DNA of 64,000 nucleotides from Antarctobacter heliothermus (GTDB lineage: Bacteria; Pseudomonadota; Alphaproteobacteria; Rhodobacterales; Rhodobacteraceae). Location of the stretch: contig NZ_FZON01000010.1 in assembly GCF_900188425.1 (NCBI RefSeq), forward strand, positions 51,195-115,194, in the 5' to 3' direction. The notes under the pieces were generated by a model. It had not been told where the DNA came from. It searched no databases and saw only the letters and a program-made list of their open reading frames with translations. This document shows, piece by piece, positions 1-8,625 of this stretch (within the stretch, counting starts at the first letter, position 1; each line of letters opens with the position of its first letter). Both the position numbers and the translations under genes were made by a program.

Positions 1-1050
1 GGGGCTGGAATTGTTCAGGATCGGGCGGCGCATGCATTCCACCGGCTTCTGTGTGCCGTGGATAGTGGCGGCGTCCTGATCCTTGCCGGAAATGTGCCAG
101 AGCGTGGTTTGTTTCCGGTCTCCGGCCCAATGGCCCTTGCCGGTCTTTTTGACGGCATACCAGCACGGTTCGTGCTGCCAATGGTAATCACCACGGCTCA
201 AAACCAGACGATCTTTAGCCCAGATGATCTGCGACCTCACCGCGAAACCCGCAGCTATAAGGCTTTCGGCCACCGTCGAGGAATGCAGTGCGCCGTGCCA
301 AACGTAGGCCACGTCGCCGGGGAATAGCGCCCACGCTTCGCGCCAATCGGCCCGGTCATCGTTCAGCACCTTGCCTGTGCGCTTGGTCTTGGCCGCCCCA
401 GCCTGGTTGCGCCAGCTTGGGTCGTATTCCACACCGTAGGGCGGGTCGGTCACCATCAGCAGCGGCCGCACGTCGCCCAGCAGCCGCTCGACCACATCGG
501 CCGAGGTGCTGTCACCGCAGATCAGGCGGTGCGACCCTAGCTGCCAAAGGTCGCCCGGGACCGACACTGGCGTGACCGGCGGTTCGGGAATGTCATCCTC
601 GCCCTCGACCACCCCGCCATCCACTTGATCCGGATCGCGCAGCAAAGCATCCAGATCCTCGTCGGTGATGCCCAGCAGTGACAGGTCGAAATCCTCGGCC
701 AGTAGCCCCGCGATCTCGTCACGCAGCATGGCCTCATCCCAATCGCCGAGCTCGGTCAATTTGTTGTCGGCGATCCGGTAAGCCCGGCGCTCTGCCTCGT
801 CGAGGTGGCTGAGCCGGATCACCGGCACGTCTTTCAGCCCCAGCATCGCCGCCGCCAACACCCGGCCATGCCCCGCGATCAGCTCGCCATCTTCCGCCAC
901 CATGCAGGGCACGGTCCAGCCGAACTTCGCCATGCTGGCCGCGATTTTGGCGACCTGGTCGGTGCCGTGGATCTTGGCATTGCGGGCATAGGGGCGCAGC
1001 CGGTCGAGAGGCCACGTCTCAATCTGGCTCGGTGTAAAGACCAAGTCCAT
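1..1050 (-). CDS. ParB-domain DNA methyltransferase (3' end off the window)
   Basis: This frame is open without a stop for all 350 codons and runs off the left edge. Residues about 10-130 form a ParB/Srx-like nuclease domain (LIAGHGRVLAA near 58). Residues 165 onward are an adenine/N4-cytosine methylase with catalytic motif DPPYGVEYD at 202-210. The fusion is typical of prophages and gene transfer elements, where it often lies just before terminase. The product would methylate phage or host DNA. The ATG at 1050 is preceded by GAGAA at a workable spacing. It points the same way as the operon at 7957-11669, so it probably continues that operon across the inserted cassette. Confidence 0.85.
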   Translation of the reverse strand, partial: MDLVFTPSQIETWPLDRLRPYARNAKIHGTDQVAKIAASMAKFGWTVPCMVAEDGELIAGHGRVLAAAMLGLKDVPVIRLSHLDEAERRAYRIADNKLTELGDWDEAMLRDEIAGLLAEDFDLSLLGITDEDLDALLRDPDQVDGGVVEGEDDIPEPPVTPVSVPGDLWQLGSHRLICGDSTSADVVERLLGDVRPLLMVTDPPYGVEYDPSWRNQAGAAKTKRTGKVLNDDRADWREAWALFPGDVAYVWHGALHSSTVAESLIAAGFAVRSQIIWAKDRLVLSRGDYHWQHEPCWYAVKKTGKGHWAGDRKQTTLWHISGKDQDAATIHGTQKPVECMRRPILNNSSP

Positions 1051-1718
1051 GGGCGGTTCTCATTTGGGGCAGGGCGGACTTGCTGATGGGCGCAGGCAAC
1101 TTGGCCAGCGACAGGATCAAGGTCCGCGATGTGGGGGAAACGAAAACGCCCGCGAGGGTTATCCTCCGGGCGCAATTCTTCGATGATTAATAGGTAGGTC
1201 AAGGGGGCTAGAAATGTCAATCCATTTTTTGTTTTGGAATCAACGTGTTCAGAGATGGCCGGAAGCTTCTGGCAGAGAGATGCGTTCCTATGGTGGCTAC
1301 TGGCGAGGGTGGCTTCCATCAGGTGGCCACCCTGGCTTCCGAAAGAAATCCACCTTGCCCGGGCGGCGTGCCGGGTAAGTCACTGATATTGAGTCATAAT
1401 GCCGAGGCGATCCGAGGGGGTGGCTTCCAAGTGGCTTCCCCGGTGAAAAAGCCACGCGCTAGCGAAATGGCGCGCTCAGCCCCCCCGTATACGAATAGAG
1501 CCCGGGAGGAACCATGCCGGGGGGGATGTTTCCCGTTTCTTGCATGTGGCAATGTTGCGGCACAACGATTATTGGATCCTTGTCTGGGCCGACCCTGTCG
1601 GCATCGTTCGCGCAATCAGACGTTGACCCGGCCCCTTCGAGAGGTTAACGGGTTTGTGATCCCGAATTGATTTTGGAATATGCACATTCTGGTGAACCCC
1701 GGTCGGGGGGGGGGGGTA
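1051..1718. other. Gene-poor junction between methylase and exopolysaccharide cassette
   Basis: I see no convincing gene here. Short open frames on both strands have unnatural composition. Several copies of GTGGCTTCC lie at 1309-1440. A run of 7 C (1480-1486) and one of 7 G (1519-1525) precede the 12-G run at 1705. This stretch must hold the left junction of the cassette and the promoter of its plus-strand operon, but no strong -35/-10 pair is visible. Confidence 0.5.
1705..1716 (+). repeat. Run of 12 G at the start of the exopolysaccharide operon
   Basis: Twelve consecutive G lie two bases before the ATG at 1719. The tract therefore occupies the ribosome-binding position for that start. It also lies inside the longer open frame that begins at ATG 1680. 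Either way a change in length would alter expression: through start-site spacing in the first case, through frameshift in the second. Long G tracts are the usual substrate of slipped-strand phase variation. This is seen in sequence; the function is inferred. Confidence 0.9.
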
Positions 1719-2819
1719 ATGTATCTGTCTATTTATTTATTTTGCGCATTTGTTGGGTCGCTTTTTTCTGGCTTTATTTTGCTCCGGATCAGGCAGCAAC
1801 TGATCGTTGTATCAAAGCCGCGTGGCGATGGAACCGCCGTTCAATCCTCTCACGTCGGAAACCCGCTGCGTTTAGGTGGATCGGTGGTCATTGCCGGTCT
1901 GGCTTTCGCCGTAGCCCTGCAAATGCTGAACGGGGACGAAAGCTTCGCGCCGCTGTTGCTTCTGTCGATTCTTCCGGTATTCATCACGGGGCTGGCTGAA
2001 GATCTCGGCCATCACGTGTCGCCGCGCGGGCGTTTTCTGGCGGCAGTATTCTCTGGCGTTGCTGCGGTTGCCCTATTGGGAGTTTGGGTGCCTAAAGCGG
2101 ACATACCGGGCATCGACTGGGCTATGGCCACGCCTGCGGTTGCCATCATTTTGACCGTGATTTTTTCGGCCGGGCTCTGTCATGCCGTCAACCTGATTGA
2201 CGGGATGAACGGTCTGGCAGCGTCGGTGATCACGATATCGGCGCTGGGCTACGCCGCAATTGCTACGCTGGCATCTTTACCCGTCGTCGCCAGCTTTGCC
2301 CTGTTGCTGGTAGCCGCCACAATAGGTTTCCTGTTTCTGAACTGGCCGGTAGCGCGTCTGTTTCTCGGTGATGCCGGGGCCTATGGTTTGGGTCATCTGC
2401 TTGTCTGGTTGATGATCCTGCTGGCGTCGCTCTCCAGCGAAGTGGCAGTGCCGGCTTTGCTTTTGGTGATCTTCTGGCCGCTTGCCGACGTATTACACAC
2501 GATCCTGCGGCGCGTGGCCGACAAAGTGTCGATCCTTCGACCCGACAGGATGCATCTGCATCAGAAGGTCCGGCGCACGCTGGACATCGTCTGGTTCGGA
2601 TACCGGGGACGCTATCGGTCCAACCCTCTGACAACGATCATCCTTTTGCCATTCATCATCGCCCCTGTTGTGACCGGTGTCCTGCTCTGGAGCAATCCGG
2701 GTGCCGCCTGGATTGCGCTGGGGGGCTATATGCTGGCATTCTCAGCCGCCCATACATTGACAGCGAGACTCGCGCGGAGGTTCCGGAGATGGACATTTTA
2801 CACCCGCAAGTCGCATTGA
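1719..2819 (+). CDS. WecA/MraY-type undecaprenyl-phosphate sugar-1-phosphate transferase
   Basis: This is a polytopic membrane enzyme of the polyprenyl-phosphate N-acetylhexosamine-1-phosphate transferase family. It would load the first sugar phosphate onto undecaprenyl phosphate to start a repeat unit. Family motifs, numbered from ATG 1719 (366 aa), are GLAEDLG near 91, NLIDGMNGLA at 158-167, LFLGDAGAYG near 214 and RPDRMHLHQKV near 274, which stands in for the HIHH box. About ten hydrophobic segments are visible. An in-frame ATG at 1680 would add 13 residues and place the 12-G tract inside the gene. I prefer 1719 because the protein then begins directly with a membrane segment. First gene of a plus-strand operon. 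Confidence 0.88.
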   Translation: MYLSIYLFCAFVGSLFSGFILLRIRQQLIVVSKPRGDGTAVQSSHVGNPLRLGGSVVIAGLAFAVALQMLNGDESFAPLLLLSILPVFITGLAEDLGHHVSPRGRFLAAVFSGVAAVALLGVWVPKADIPGIDWAMATPAVAIILTVIFSAGLCHAVNLIDGMNGLAASVITISALGYAAIATLASLPVVASFALLLVAATIGFLFLNWPVARLFLGDAGAYGLGHLLVWLMILLASLSSEVAVPALLLVIFWPLADVLHTILRRVADKVSILRPDRMHLHQKVRRTLDIVWFGYRGRYRSNPLTTIILLPFIIAPVVTGVLLWSNPGAAWIALGGYMLAFSAAHTLTARLARRFRRWTFYTRKSH

Positions 2820-2940
2820 CCGCGCAATATATGCTGGCAAGACACCTGTCAGACCGCTAGAGATGGAGTAATGGGCAACCAGTTTGTTGTCCGGGCATTT
2901 TAAATGGGTTGAACCGGCCCGATTAGGTAAGAACAGATAT

Positions 2941-4071
2941 ATGACAACCACAGCTGCCCACTATGTATCGCTTTTCGGGACCGTGGTCGGTGGTGGCTGG
3001 CTTGGAAAGTGGATCCGCGCTTTGATGGGTCTGCTTGCCGTTCTTGTGCTTGTGGCCTGCTCGGACGGTTATGTTGTCTTCCCTACCACGCCCGAAGGTC
3101 AGCGCGCGCTGGGCGACGATGTTGAGGTGTTTGTCCTCGATGCGACGAACATCGGCAACTACACCAGTCCGGCCCGGGGATACCGTGCATCGTCGCTGCC
3201 GGCAGGCCGCCAGTGGATCTATCACGTCGGTCCCGGCGACATCCTGTCAGTGATCGTTTTTAATCACCCCGAATTGACGCTGCCCTCAGGCCCTCAGCGC
3301 AGCGCTGCGGAAAGCGGGTTCCAGGTCGGCAGCGATGGGACGATCAACTATCCCTTTATTGGTTCGGTACAAGCTAGCGGTCGACCGGTTGACCAGATCC
3401 GCAGCGACATTTCGCAGCGGCTTGCGACGTTCATCCCCGATCCCCAGGTCGAAGTTCGGATCGCGGCCTTCAACGCACAAGCGGTCGTGGTCTCGGGCGA
3501 GGTGGAAACGCCGAATCGTCAGCCCCTTTCCGCCGTTGCGCTGACGCTGATCGAGGCCATCAACGCCGCAGGCGGGTTCACCGAAAACGCGGATCCGCGC
3601 ATTGTGACCGTCCAGCGCGGGGGACGGGTCTATCATGTCGATGTGCAGGGCTTCCTGTCGGGCGGCCTGGCGCAGAACAACCCTGTCCTGCGCAACGGCG
3701 ATGTGGTTAGCGTTCCGCGCCGTCGCGCCGAAGAGGCGTATTTACTTGGCGAGGTGGCGAGGCCTGATGTCATCGACCTGTCGCTGGAGCCGATCACCCT
3801 GACCCAAGCCATCACGCGCCGTGGCGGGTTGCAACAACCCCGCGCCGATGCGCGCGGGGTGCTGGTCTTCCGGGCGGCGGGTGTGCTGACGCGAGTGTTC
3901 CAACTCGACACGTCCAGTCCCACCGGGCTGCTCCTGGGTACTCGCTTCGTGCTGGAACCCGGCGACGTGGTCTATGTTCTGCGATCGCCGCTGCAGCGCT
4001 GGAACGACACCATCGTGCGCCTGTTGCCGACCGTTCAGGCGATCGATACCACCAACAGCATTGCCAACTGA
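2941..4071 (+). CDS. Wza-like polysaccharide export outer-membrane lipoprotein
   Basis: The product would form the outer-membrane export channel for exopolysaccharide. From ATG 2941 (376 aa) it has a basic/hydrophobic signal segment ending in lipobox LVAC with lipidated Cys40. A Poly_export domain follows (about 92-178, with HVGPGDILSV), then two SLBB-type domains (about 182-345) containing SGEV and LGEV turns. An in-frame TTG at 2884 would give a 395-residue form, but 2941 gives the more normal leader. Upstream lies the sugar transferase and 17 nt downstream the Wzb-like phosphatase, the usual Wza-Wzb-Wzc order. No transmembrane C-terminal alpha helix as in E. coli Wza is obvious. Confidence 0.92.
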   Translation: MTTTAAHYVSLFGTVVGGGWLGKWIRALMGLLAVLVLVACSDGYVVFPTTPEGQRALGDDVEVFVLDATNIGNYTSPARGYRASSLPAGRQWIYHVGPGDILSVIVFNHPELTLPSGPQRSAAESGFQVGSDGTINYPFIGSVQASGRPVDQIRSDISQRLATFIPDPQVEVRIAAFNAQAVVVSGEVETPNRQPLSAVALTLIEAINAAGGFTENADPRIVTVQRGGRVYHVDVQGFLSGGLAQNNPVLRNGDVVSVPRRRAEEAYLLGEVARPDVIDLSLEPITLTQAITRRGGLQQPRADARGVLVFRAAGVLTRVFQLDTSSPTGLLLGTRFVLEPGDVVYVLRSPLQRWNDTIVRLLPTVQAIDTTNSIAN

Positions 4072-4088
4072 TGCGGAGGGAAGGCTGA

Positions 4089-4547
4089 TTGTTTCGTTCG
4101 GTTCTCGTCGTTTGTGTCGGCAATATCTGCCGTTCGCCCGTGGGTGAACGCCTTCTGTCGGCGCGACTGCGCAACTGCGGATCTTCGATTTCGGTGTCTT
4201 CCGCAGGGATTGGAGCTTTGGTCGGGCACTGTGCCGATGAAACCGCCGCCGCAGTTGCGGCCGAGCATGGCGTCGATCTCGACGGGCATGTCGCGCAGCA
4301 ATTCAGCCGCGAACTCGGGCTCGATCACGACCTGATCCTGACCATGGAGCCCGGGCATCGGCGCGAGATCATTAAGGTGGCACCCGACCTGTCAGGACGC
4401 GTCATGCTTTTCGACCATTGGCAGGGCGGCAAGGGCATTGCAGATCCCTATCGACGCTCGCGGCAGTTCCATGAGGAAGTCTTTTCCCTGATCGACACGG
4501 CGGGTTCGGCCTGGGCGGCAAAGCTGGCGCCTGCGGCAAAGGGATGA
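4089..4547 (+). CDS. Low-molecular-weight protein-tyrosine phosphatase (Wzb-like)
   Basis: The 152-aa protein starts at TTG 4089, preceded by GGAGGG at good spacing. The phosphate loop VCVGNICRS carries catalytic Cys9 and Arg15, and the general acid is Asp119 in DPYRRS, all in the canonical places. It should dephosphorylate the Wzc-type kinase encoded 4 nt downstream, cycling it between phosphorylated and unphosphorylated states during polymer export. Length matches the family (about 145-160). An arsenate-reductase role is unlikely given its place between wza-like and wzc-like genes. Confidence 0.93.
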   Translation: MFRSVLVVCVGNICRSPVGERLLSARLRNCGSSISVSSAGIGALVGHCADETAAAVAAEHGVDLDGHVAQQFSRELGLDHDLILTMEPGHRREIIKVAPDLSGRVMLFDHWQGGKGIADPYRRSRQFHEEVFSLIDTAGSAWAAKLAPAAKG

Positions 4548-4551
4548 AGCG

Positions 4552-6789
4552 ATGGATGGCAAACCTGTTCACGATGTATCGCTTCGCAGCGCGGACGACC
4601 CGAACAGGGGGCGGACGAACATGACACAACCTGCGGTGCTCGACGACGACGAGGTCGACCTCGGCCAGCTTGTCGTGACCCTCTGGAAGGGCAAAGTCCT
4701 GATCGCGCTGACAACGGCGATCGGGATAGCTGCTGGTGCCTTCATAATCGCCAACACCAATCCGACCTTTCAGGCCGATGCGCTGTTGCAGCTTGAGGAA
4801 AAGACCGGCTCTCTGGCGCTGCCGAGCAGCCTGAACGCGATGGTGGGCAACGACGACCCGCGCAGCGTGACCGAGATAGAGATTTTGCGCTCTCGCATGG
4901 TTCTCGGGCAAGCCGTCGCGGACCAGAACCTGGACTGGCGCGTTTCGCCGGACATGGCCCCTGTCATAGGCACAATGCTGTCGCGCTATCGCTTTTCGGT
5001 CATTGACACTGTGATCCCGGATCACTTTATCCGTCCCGGAGAGCGCATCGCTCTCGATCACCTGGTCGTTCCACCCGCATGGTTGAACCGCGAAATCGAA
5101 CTGGTTGTCCTGAGCGATCAGTCCTATAGGCTGGCTTTGCCTGACGGGCTCCAGATTGACGGGGCGGTGGGCCAGCAGGCCACGCTCGCTGAAACCGGGT
5201 TTTCGCTGACGCTTGCGTCAATCGACGCACCGCCTGGACGCCGTTTCACAATCCAGCAAGTTGACGAGATTCGAGCGATCACTTCGCTCAGAGAACGTCT
5301 CGGCATCAGCGAACGTGGGCGAGCGTCCGGTATACTTGAAGTTCGTCTTTCCGGCGAAGATCGTCTTGGAAACGCACGGGCACTGAACGCGGTCATCCAA
5401 GCCTATCTGCGCCAGAATATTTCCCGCAGTGCTGCCGAGGCCGAAAGCAGCCTCACCTTTATCCGCGAGCAGTTGCCGCAAGCCGAACGCAACCTGCGCG
5501 AGGCCGAGGCCGAGCTGAATGCCTTTCGCCAGCAGCAGGTCTCTGTTGACCTTTCGCTGGAGACCCAGACGATTCTGGGGCAGGTCACCCGGATCGAGGG
5601 GGAACTGGCCGAATTGCAGCGGAGCGAGGATGAATTGCGCCAGCGCTATACTCCCGCCCATCCAACCTACAGGGCATTGCTGGATGACCGGCAGCGACTC
5701 GAAGCTCGGCTGGCCGAGTTGCGCGAGCAGGTCGGCGCCCTTCCCGAGACACAGCGCCAGATCCTGAACTTGACGCGGGGCGTGGAACTGGCGCAGGGGA
5801 TCTACACCGAATTGCTGACCCGCGCGCAGGAAGTCGAGGTTCTGCGCGCCAGCACCATCGGCAATGTCCGCATCGTCGATGCCGCAGCGGCCGGGCCGAT
5901 GCCAATCGCGCCCCGCAAGGCGTTGATCTTGGCGCTGGCGATGGTGCTCGGGGGGATGGTCGGGATCGCGCTGGTGCTGATCCGCAACTGGATGCGCAAG
6001 GGCGTGCAGGACGGCTCTGAACTGGAAAAGCTGGGCCTGCCCGTTTTCGCCACCATAAATTACAACAAGGCCGCCGACACTGATGGCAAGCGCCAGGGCA
6101 AGCTGCCGATCCTCGCCCTCGAACAGACGGCGGACCTGACAATCGAGGCGCTGCGCTCGCTGCGCACCAGCCTGCATTTCGGCATGCTGGACGCGCGCAC
6201 GCCGACACTCTGCGTCACCTCGGCACACCCCGAGGCCGGGAAGTCGTTCCTTGCGTTGAACCTTGCTGTCGTCGCCGCGCAGTCCGGGCAGCGCGTCTGC
6301 CTGATCGACGCCGACCTGCGGCGTGGACAACTGCGCAGATTTTTTGACGTCCCCCGCAACCACCCCGGGCTGGCCGAGGTCCTTGCCGGCGATTTGCTCG
6401 CCGATCAGGCCGTGATCCAGGGGCCGGTCGAGAATCTGTGCTTCCTGCCGACCGGCCGCTATCCGCCCAATCCGTCGGAGATGCTCATGCGGGAAGAGTT
6501 CTCACGCCTTGTCGACTGGTGCGGGCAGAATTTCGATCTGGCCATTTTCGACACGCCCCCCGCGCTCGCTGTGACCGACCCTGTTATCGTGGCGCGCAAC
6601 ACCGGAGCCACGATCTTCGTCGCGCGACATGACGTTACGCATCTGGGTGAGGTCGAGGCGACGATCAAGACCTTCTCGGCGGCTGGCCTGCGCCTATCCG
6701 GCGCGGTCTTGAACGGGTTCGACCCAAGAAAGGCGCGCGGGCGGTATGGGTATGGGTATCGTTATGATTACAAGCAGAGAAAGCAATAG
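4552..6789 (+). CDS. Wzc-like polysaccharide co-polymerase / BY-type tyrosine autokinase
   Basis: This is an inner-membrane chain-length regulator fused to a cytoplasmic bacterial tyrosine kinase (745 aa). It has a Wzz-type N-terminus with one membrane segment (about 50-70), a long periplasmic coiled-coil region and a second membrane segment (about 457-477). The kinase has Walker A SAHPEAGKS (near 558), Walker A' LIDADLRRG (near 584) and Walker B LAIFDTPP (near 663). The C-terminal tail RYGYGYRYDYKQ carries five tyrosines, the usual autophosphorylation cluster. ATG 4621, with a GGGGG ribosome site, is an alternative start that removes 23 residues. It pairs with the adjacent phosphatase. Confidence 0.93.
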   Translation: MDGKPVHDVSLRSADDPNRGRTNMTQPAVLDDDEVDLGQLVVTLWKGKVLIALTTAIGIAAGAFIIANTNPTFQADALLQLEEKTGSLALPSSLNAMVGNDDPRSVTEIEILRSRMVLGQAVADQNLDWRVSPDMAPVIGTMLSRYRFSVIDTVIPDHFIRPGERIALDHLVVPPAWLNREIELVVLSDQSYRLALPDGLQIDGAVGQQATLAETGFSLTLASIDAPPGRRFTIQQVDEIRAITSLRERLGISERGRASGILEVRLSGEDRLGNARALNAVIQAYLRQNISRSAAEAESSLTFIREQLPQAERNLREAEAELNAFRQQQVSVDLSLETQTILGQVTRIEGELAELQRSEDELRQRYTPAHPTYRALLDDRQRLEARLAELREQVGALPETQRQILNLTRGVELAQGIYTELLTRAQEVEVLRASTIGNVRIVDAAAAGPMPIAPRKALILALAMVLGGMVGIALVLIRNWMRKGVQDGSELEKLGLPVFATINYNKAADTDGKRQGKLPILALEQTADLTIEALRSLRTSLHFGMLDARTPTLCVTSAHPEAGKSFLALNLAVVAAQSGQRVCLIDADLRRGQLRRFFDVPRNHPGLAEVLAGDLLADQAVIQGPVENLCFLPTGRYPPNPSEMLMREEFSRLVDWCGQNFDLAIFDTPPALAVTDPVIVARNTGATIFVARHDVTHLGEVEATIKTFSAAGLRLSGAVLNGFDPRKARGRYGYGYRYDYKQRKQ

Positions 6790-6853
6790 GTTGTCATGCA
6801 TTTGTGCGAAAAAACGCGCCTGCCGCGCGGTTGTTTGAAGTCGGCGTCCGACC

Positions 6854-7816
6854 TTGCATAGCTTTGGTCCGCTTCCGCCACTCAGTCAGGCCCTGAAAGA
6901 CATCGACCGGGTTTTCGGCCTGACCCGTGTTCTAAAAAAGAGTTCTGAAACAACAATCGACGGCTACTATGCCGCCTCGGCACGTGGATATCACTGGGTC
7001 CATTCAAGGGACGGCTGCATGCACGTGGCGCTCAGCGCCGGGCCCGAGTTCCGAGAAGTGGATTATCTCACGCAGGTTGCCTTCGTCGCGGATCTTATCC
7101 ACGAAACCGGTGCGAGACGGGTTCTTGAACTTGGCTGCGGGCTGGGCTTCAACATTCTCGAACTGGCGCGTCTGTGTCCGCAGGTCGAGATTGTGGGGAC
7201 TGATTTGCTTGAACGGCACGTTCGCAAGGCTTCGGCGCGGTTACGGCGACACGCCAATGTTTCGGTCCTTGTGGGCAGTCACGACCGGCTTCCCGCCGAA
7301 ATCGGTACGTTCGACATCATCTTCGCGGTCGAAACCTTGTGCTATGCGTCCGACAGGCCAGCCGTCGCAGCCTCCATCGCGCAGGTGCTCGCGCCAGGTG
7401 GCTTGCTGGTGATCTTCGACGCCGAGCGTGCGTCCAATTTCTCGTCGCTCTCCCGCGACACGCAGCTGGCCGCGATGCTCTACGAGGCCGTGACAGTGGT
7501 CGAGGACGGCTTCGGAGCCGCCGATGCGTGGGCGGACGCCTATAAGTCGGCCAGGCTGATGACCCAGCGGATCGAGGACATGTCACATGCGACAATCCCC
7601 GGATTGCGCAGGCTCTACCGCTATGGGGCTCGTTATTTTTCGGACCCGGCAGTCCGTGCGACCACTGCACTCCTGCCTTGGGCATTGAAAACCAATGCCG
7701 TCGGTGCCTTGCTCGGCGCCTATCTTATGGAGGGGGATTTCGAGGGTGGAGACGGCAGCACAAGTCCAGCGCTTCGTTATCGTCTGCGCGTCTGTAGCAA
7801 ACAGCGATCCCGCTGA
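6854..7816 (+). CDS. SAM-dependent methyltransferase, last gene of the exopolysaccharide cassette
   Basis: The 320-aa class I methyltransferase has SAM motif I LELGCGLGFNILELA at about 90-104, an acidic post-I residue in GTDLL, and FDIIFAVETLCYA as motif II. The first 85 residues and the C-terminal 100 are not recognised. The start is TTG 6854; a 64-nt gap separates it from the wzc-like gene. Its place suggests modification of the polymer, its lipid-linked repeat unit or another surface component, but the substrate cannot be read from the sequence. It is the last plus-strand gene before the minus-strand prophage operon resumes. Confidence 0.75.
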   Translation: MHSFGPLPPLSQALKDIDRVFGLTRVLKKSSETTIDGYYAASARGYHWVHSRDGCMHVALSAGPEFREVDYLTQVAFVADLIHETGARRVLELGCGLGFNILELARLCPQVEIVGTDLLERHVRKASARLRRHANVSVLVGSHDRLPAEIGTFDIIFAVETLCYASDRPAVAASIAQVLAPGGLLVIFDAERASNFSSLSRDTQLAAMLYEAVTVVEDGFGAADAWADAYKSARLMTQRIEDMSHATIPGLRRLYRYGARYFSDPAVRATTALLPWALKTNAVGALLGAYLMEGDFEGGDGSTSPALRYRLRVCSKQRSR

Positions 7817-7956
7817 GGCGCTTGCCGGATGGCGTTCACCGCTGCCTGTGCATGTATCAGAATCGAAACGAGTCGCGCCATCGGGCAGGCAGGGAATCCT
7901 CGCAACAGACACTCTCTTGTTCTGGTTGCATGGATTTAGCGAATTGACGAATAGGC

Positions 7957-8613
7957 TCACCGCTGCTCCCAAGGCCGTACCTTCGGAATCGCCGCCGTTA
8001 CCTCGACCTCTCGCAACATCCCGCCCGCGATCAGCCCATCCCGCACCCAGTCCAGCGCGGCCCACCAGTCGTCATAGGCTTGGCGGGCGGATTCGATCTG
8101 CTGTGATGTCGGGGTGAATGTGACGGGGCAGGCGCGGACCTCGACGATGCGCCATTTGCCTTTGATTTGCGCACGGGCGGTGCCCACTACGACACTTACA
8201 GCGCGATCACCATGCCGATTCCGCTTGATGTCTGCCGGCACGCAGCGTGGCACGGCCCCTGGCATCCAGTCTGGCGTCAGCCCGGCGCGGGCCAGTTCGG
8301 CGACCCGGATCGCCATGCGCTTGCCGCCCAAGGTGTCGGGCATGCCCGCGACGGTCGCGGCGATGACCTCGGCGTCCGCGTGCACATAGCCACCCATCTT
8401 GTATTGGCCGCCGTCGATCTTGCACCCAAGTATGGCGCGCTGCAGCAGGACGTATTCGAGCCCAAAGCCGAAGCCTTCCTCGGCTACGCCCTTCGGTAGG
8501 GGCAGTTCCAACTGAGCCTTCTCGACCCCGAAGGCCCATTCCAGCGCCGCCTGCACGCCCAGCGCGCGTTTGATGCGGGTGCCGCCCGGGGCGATCTTTC
8601 TTTGCATCGTCAT
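7957..8613 (-). CDS. Prophage protein of unknown function
   Basis: The 218-aa protein starts at ATG 8613, which forms a 4-nt ATGA overlap with the stop of the alternative methylase frame. A TTG at 8622 would add three residues. There is no signal peptide or membrane segment. The C-terminus has a Trp-rich block (YDDWWAALDWVRDGLI) followed by VTAAIPKVRPWE. I do not recognise a family. Its position at the end of an early-type prophage operon would suit a regulator or antiterminator, but nothing in the sequence shows that. The 140 bases after its stop hold no gene and form the right junction with the exopolysaccharide cassette. Confidence 0.7.
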   Translation of the reverse strand: MTMQRKIAPGGTRIKRALGVQAALEWAFGVEKAQLELPLPKGVAEEGFGFGLEYVLLQRAILGCKIDGGQYKMGGYVHADAEVIAATVAGMPDTLGGKRMAIRVAELARAGLTPDWMPGAVPRCVPADIKRNRHGDRAVSVVVGTARAQIKGKWRIVEVRACPVTFTPTSQQIESARQAYDDWWAALDWVRDGLIAGGMLREVEVTAAIPKVRPWEQR

Positions 8614-8625
8614 TCGGGCCAACCT

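Noticed and set aside
879..1319. 146-codon minus-strand frame
   Set aside because: Most of it overlaps the ParB/methylase gene in another frame, and its unique part has no recognisable features.
1309..1440. Repeated GTGGCTTCC as possible iterons
   Set aside because: Only a few copies at irregular spacing with no replication gene nearby.
1245..1670. 141-codon plus-strand frame before the exopolysaccharide operon
   Set aside because: Unnatural composition with no domain, and it crosses homopolymer runs; treated as non-coding.
7695..8117. 140-codon plus-strand frame at the right cassette junction
   Set aside because: It overlaps the methyltransferase and the prophage gene in other frames and lacks a coherent domain.
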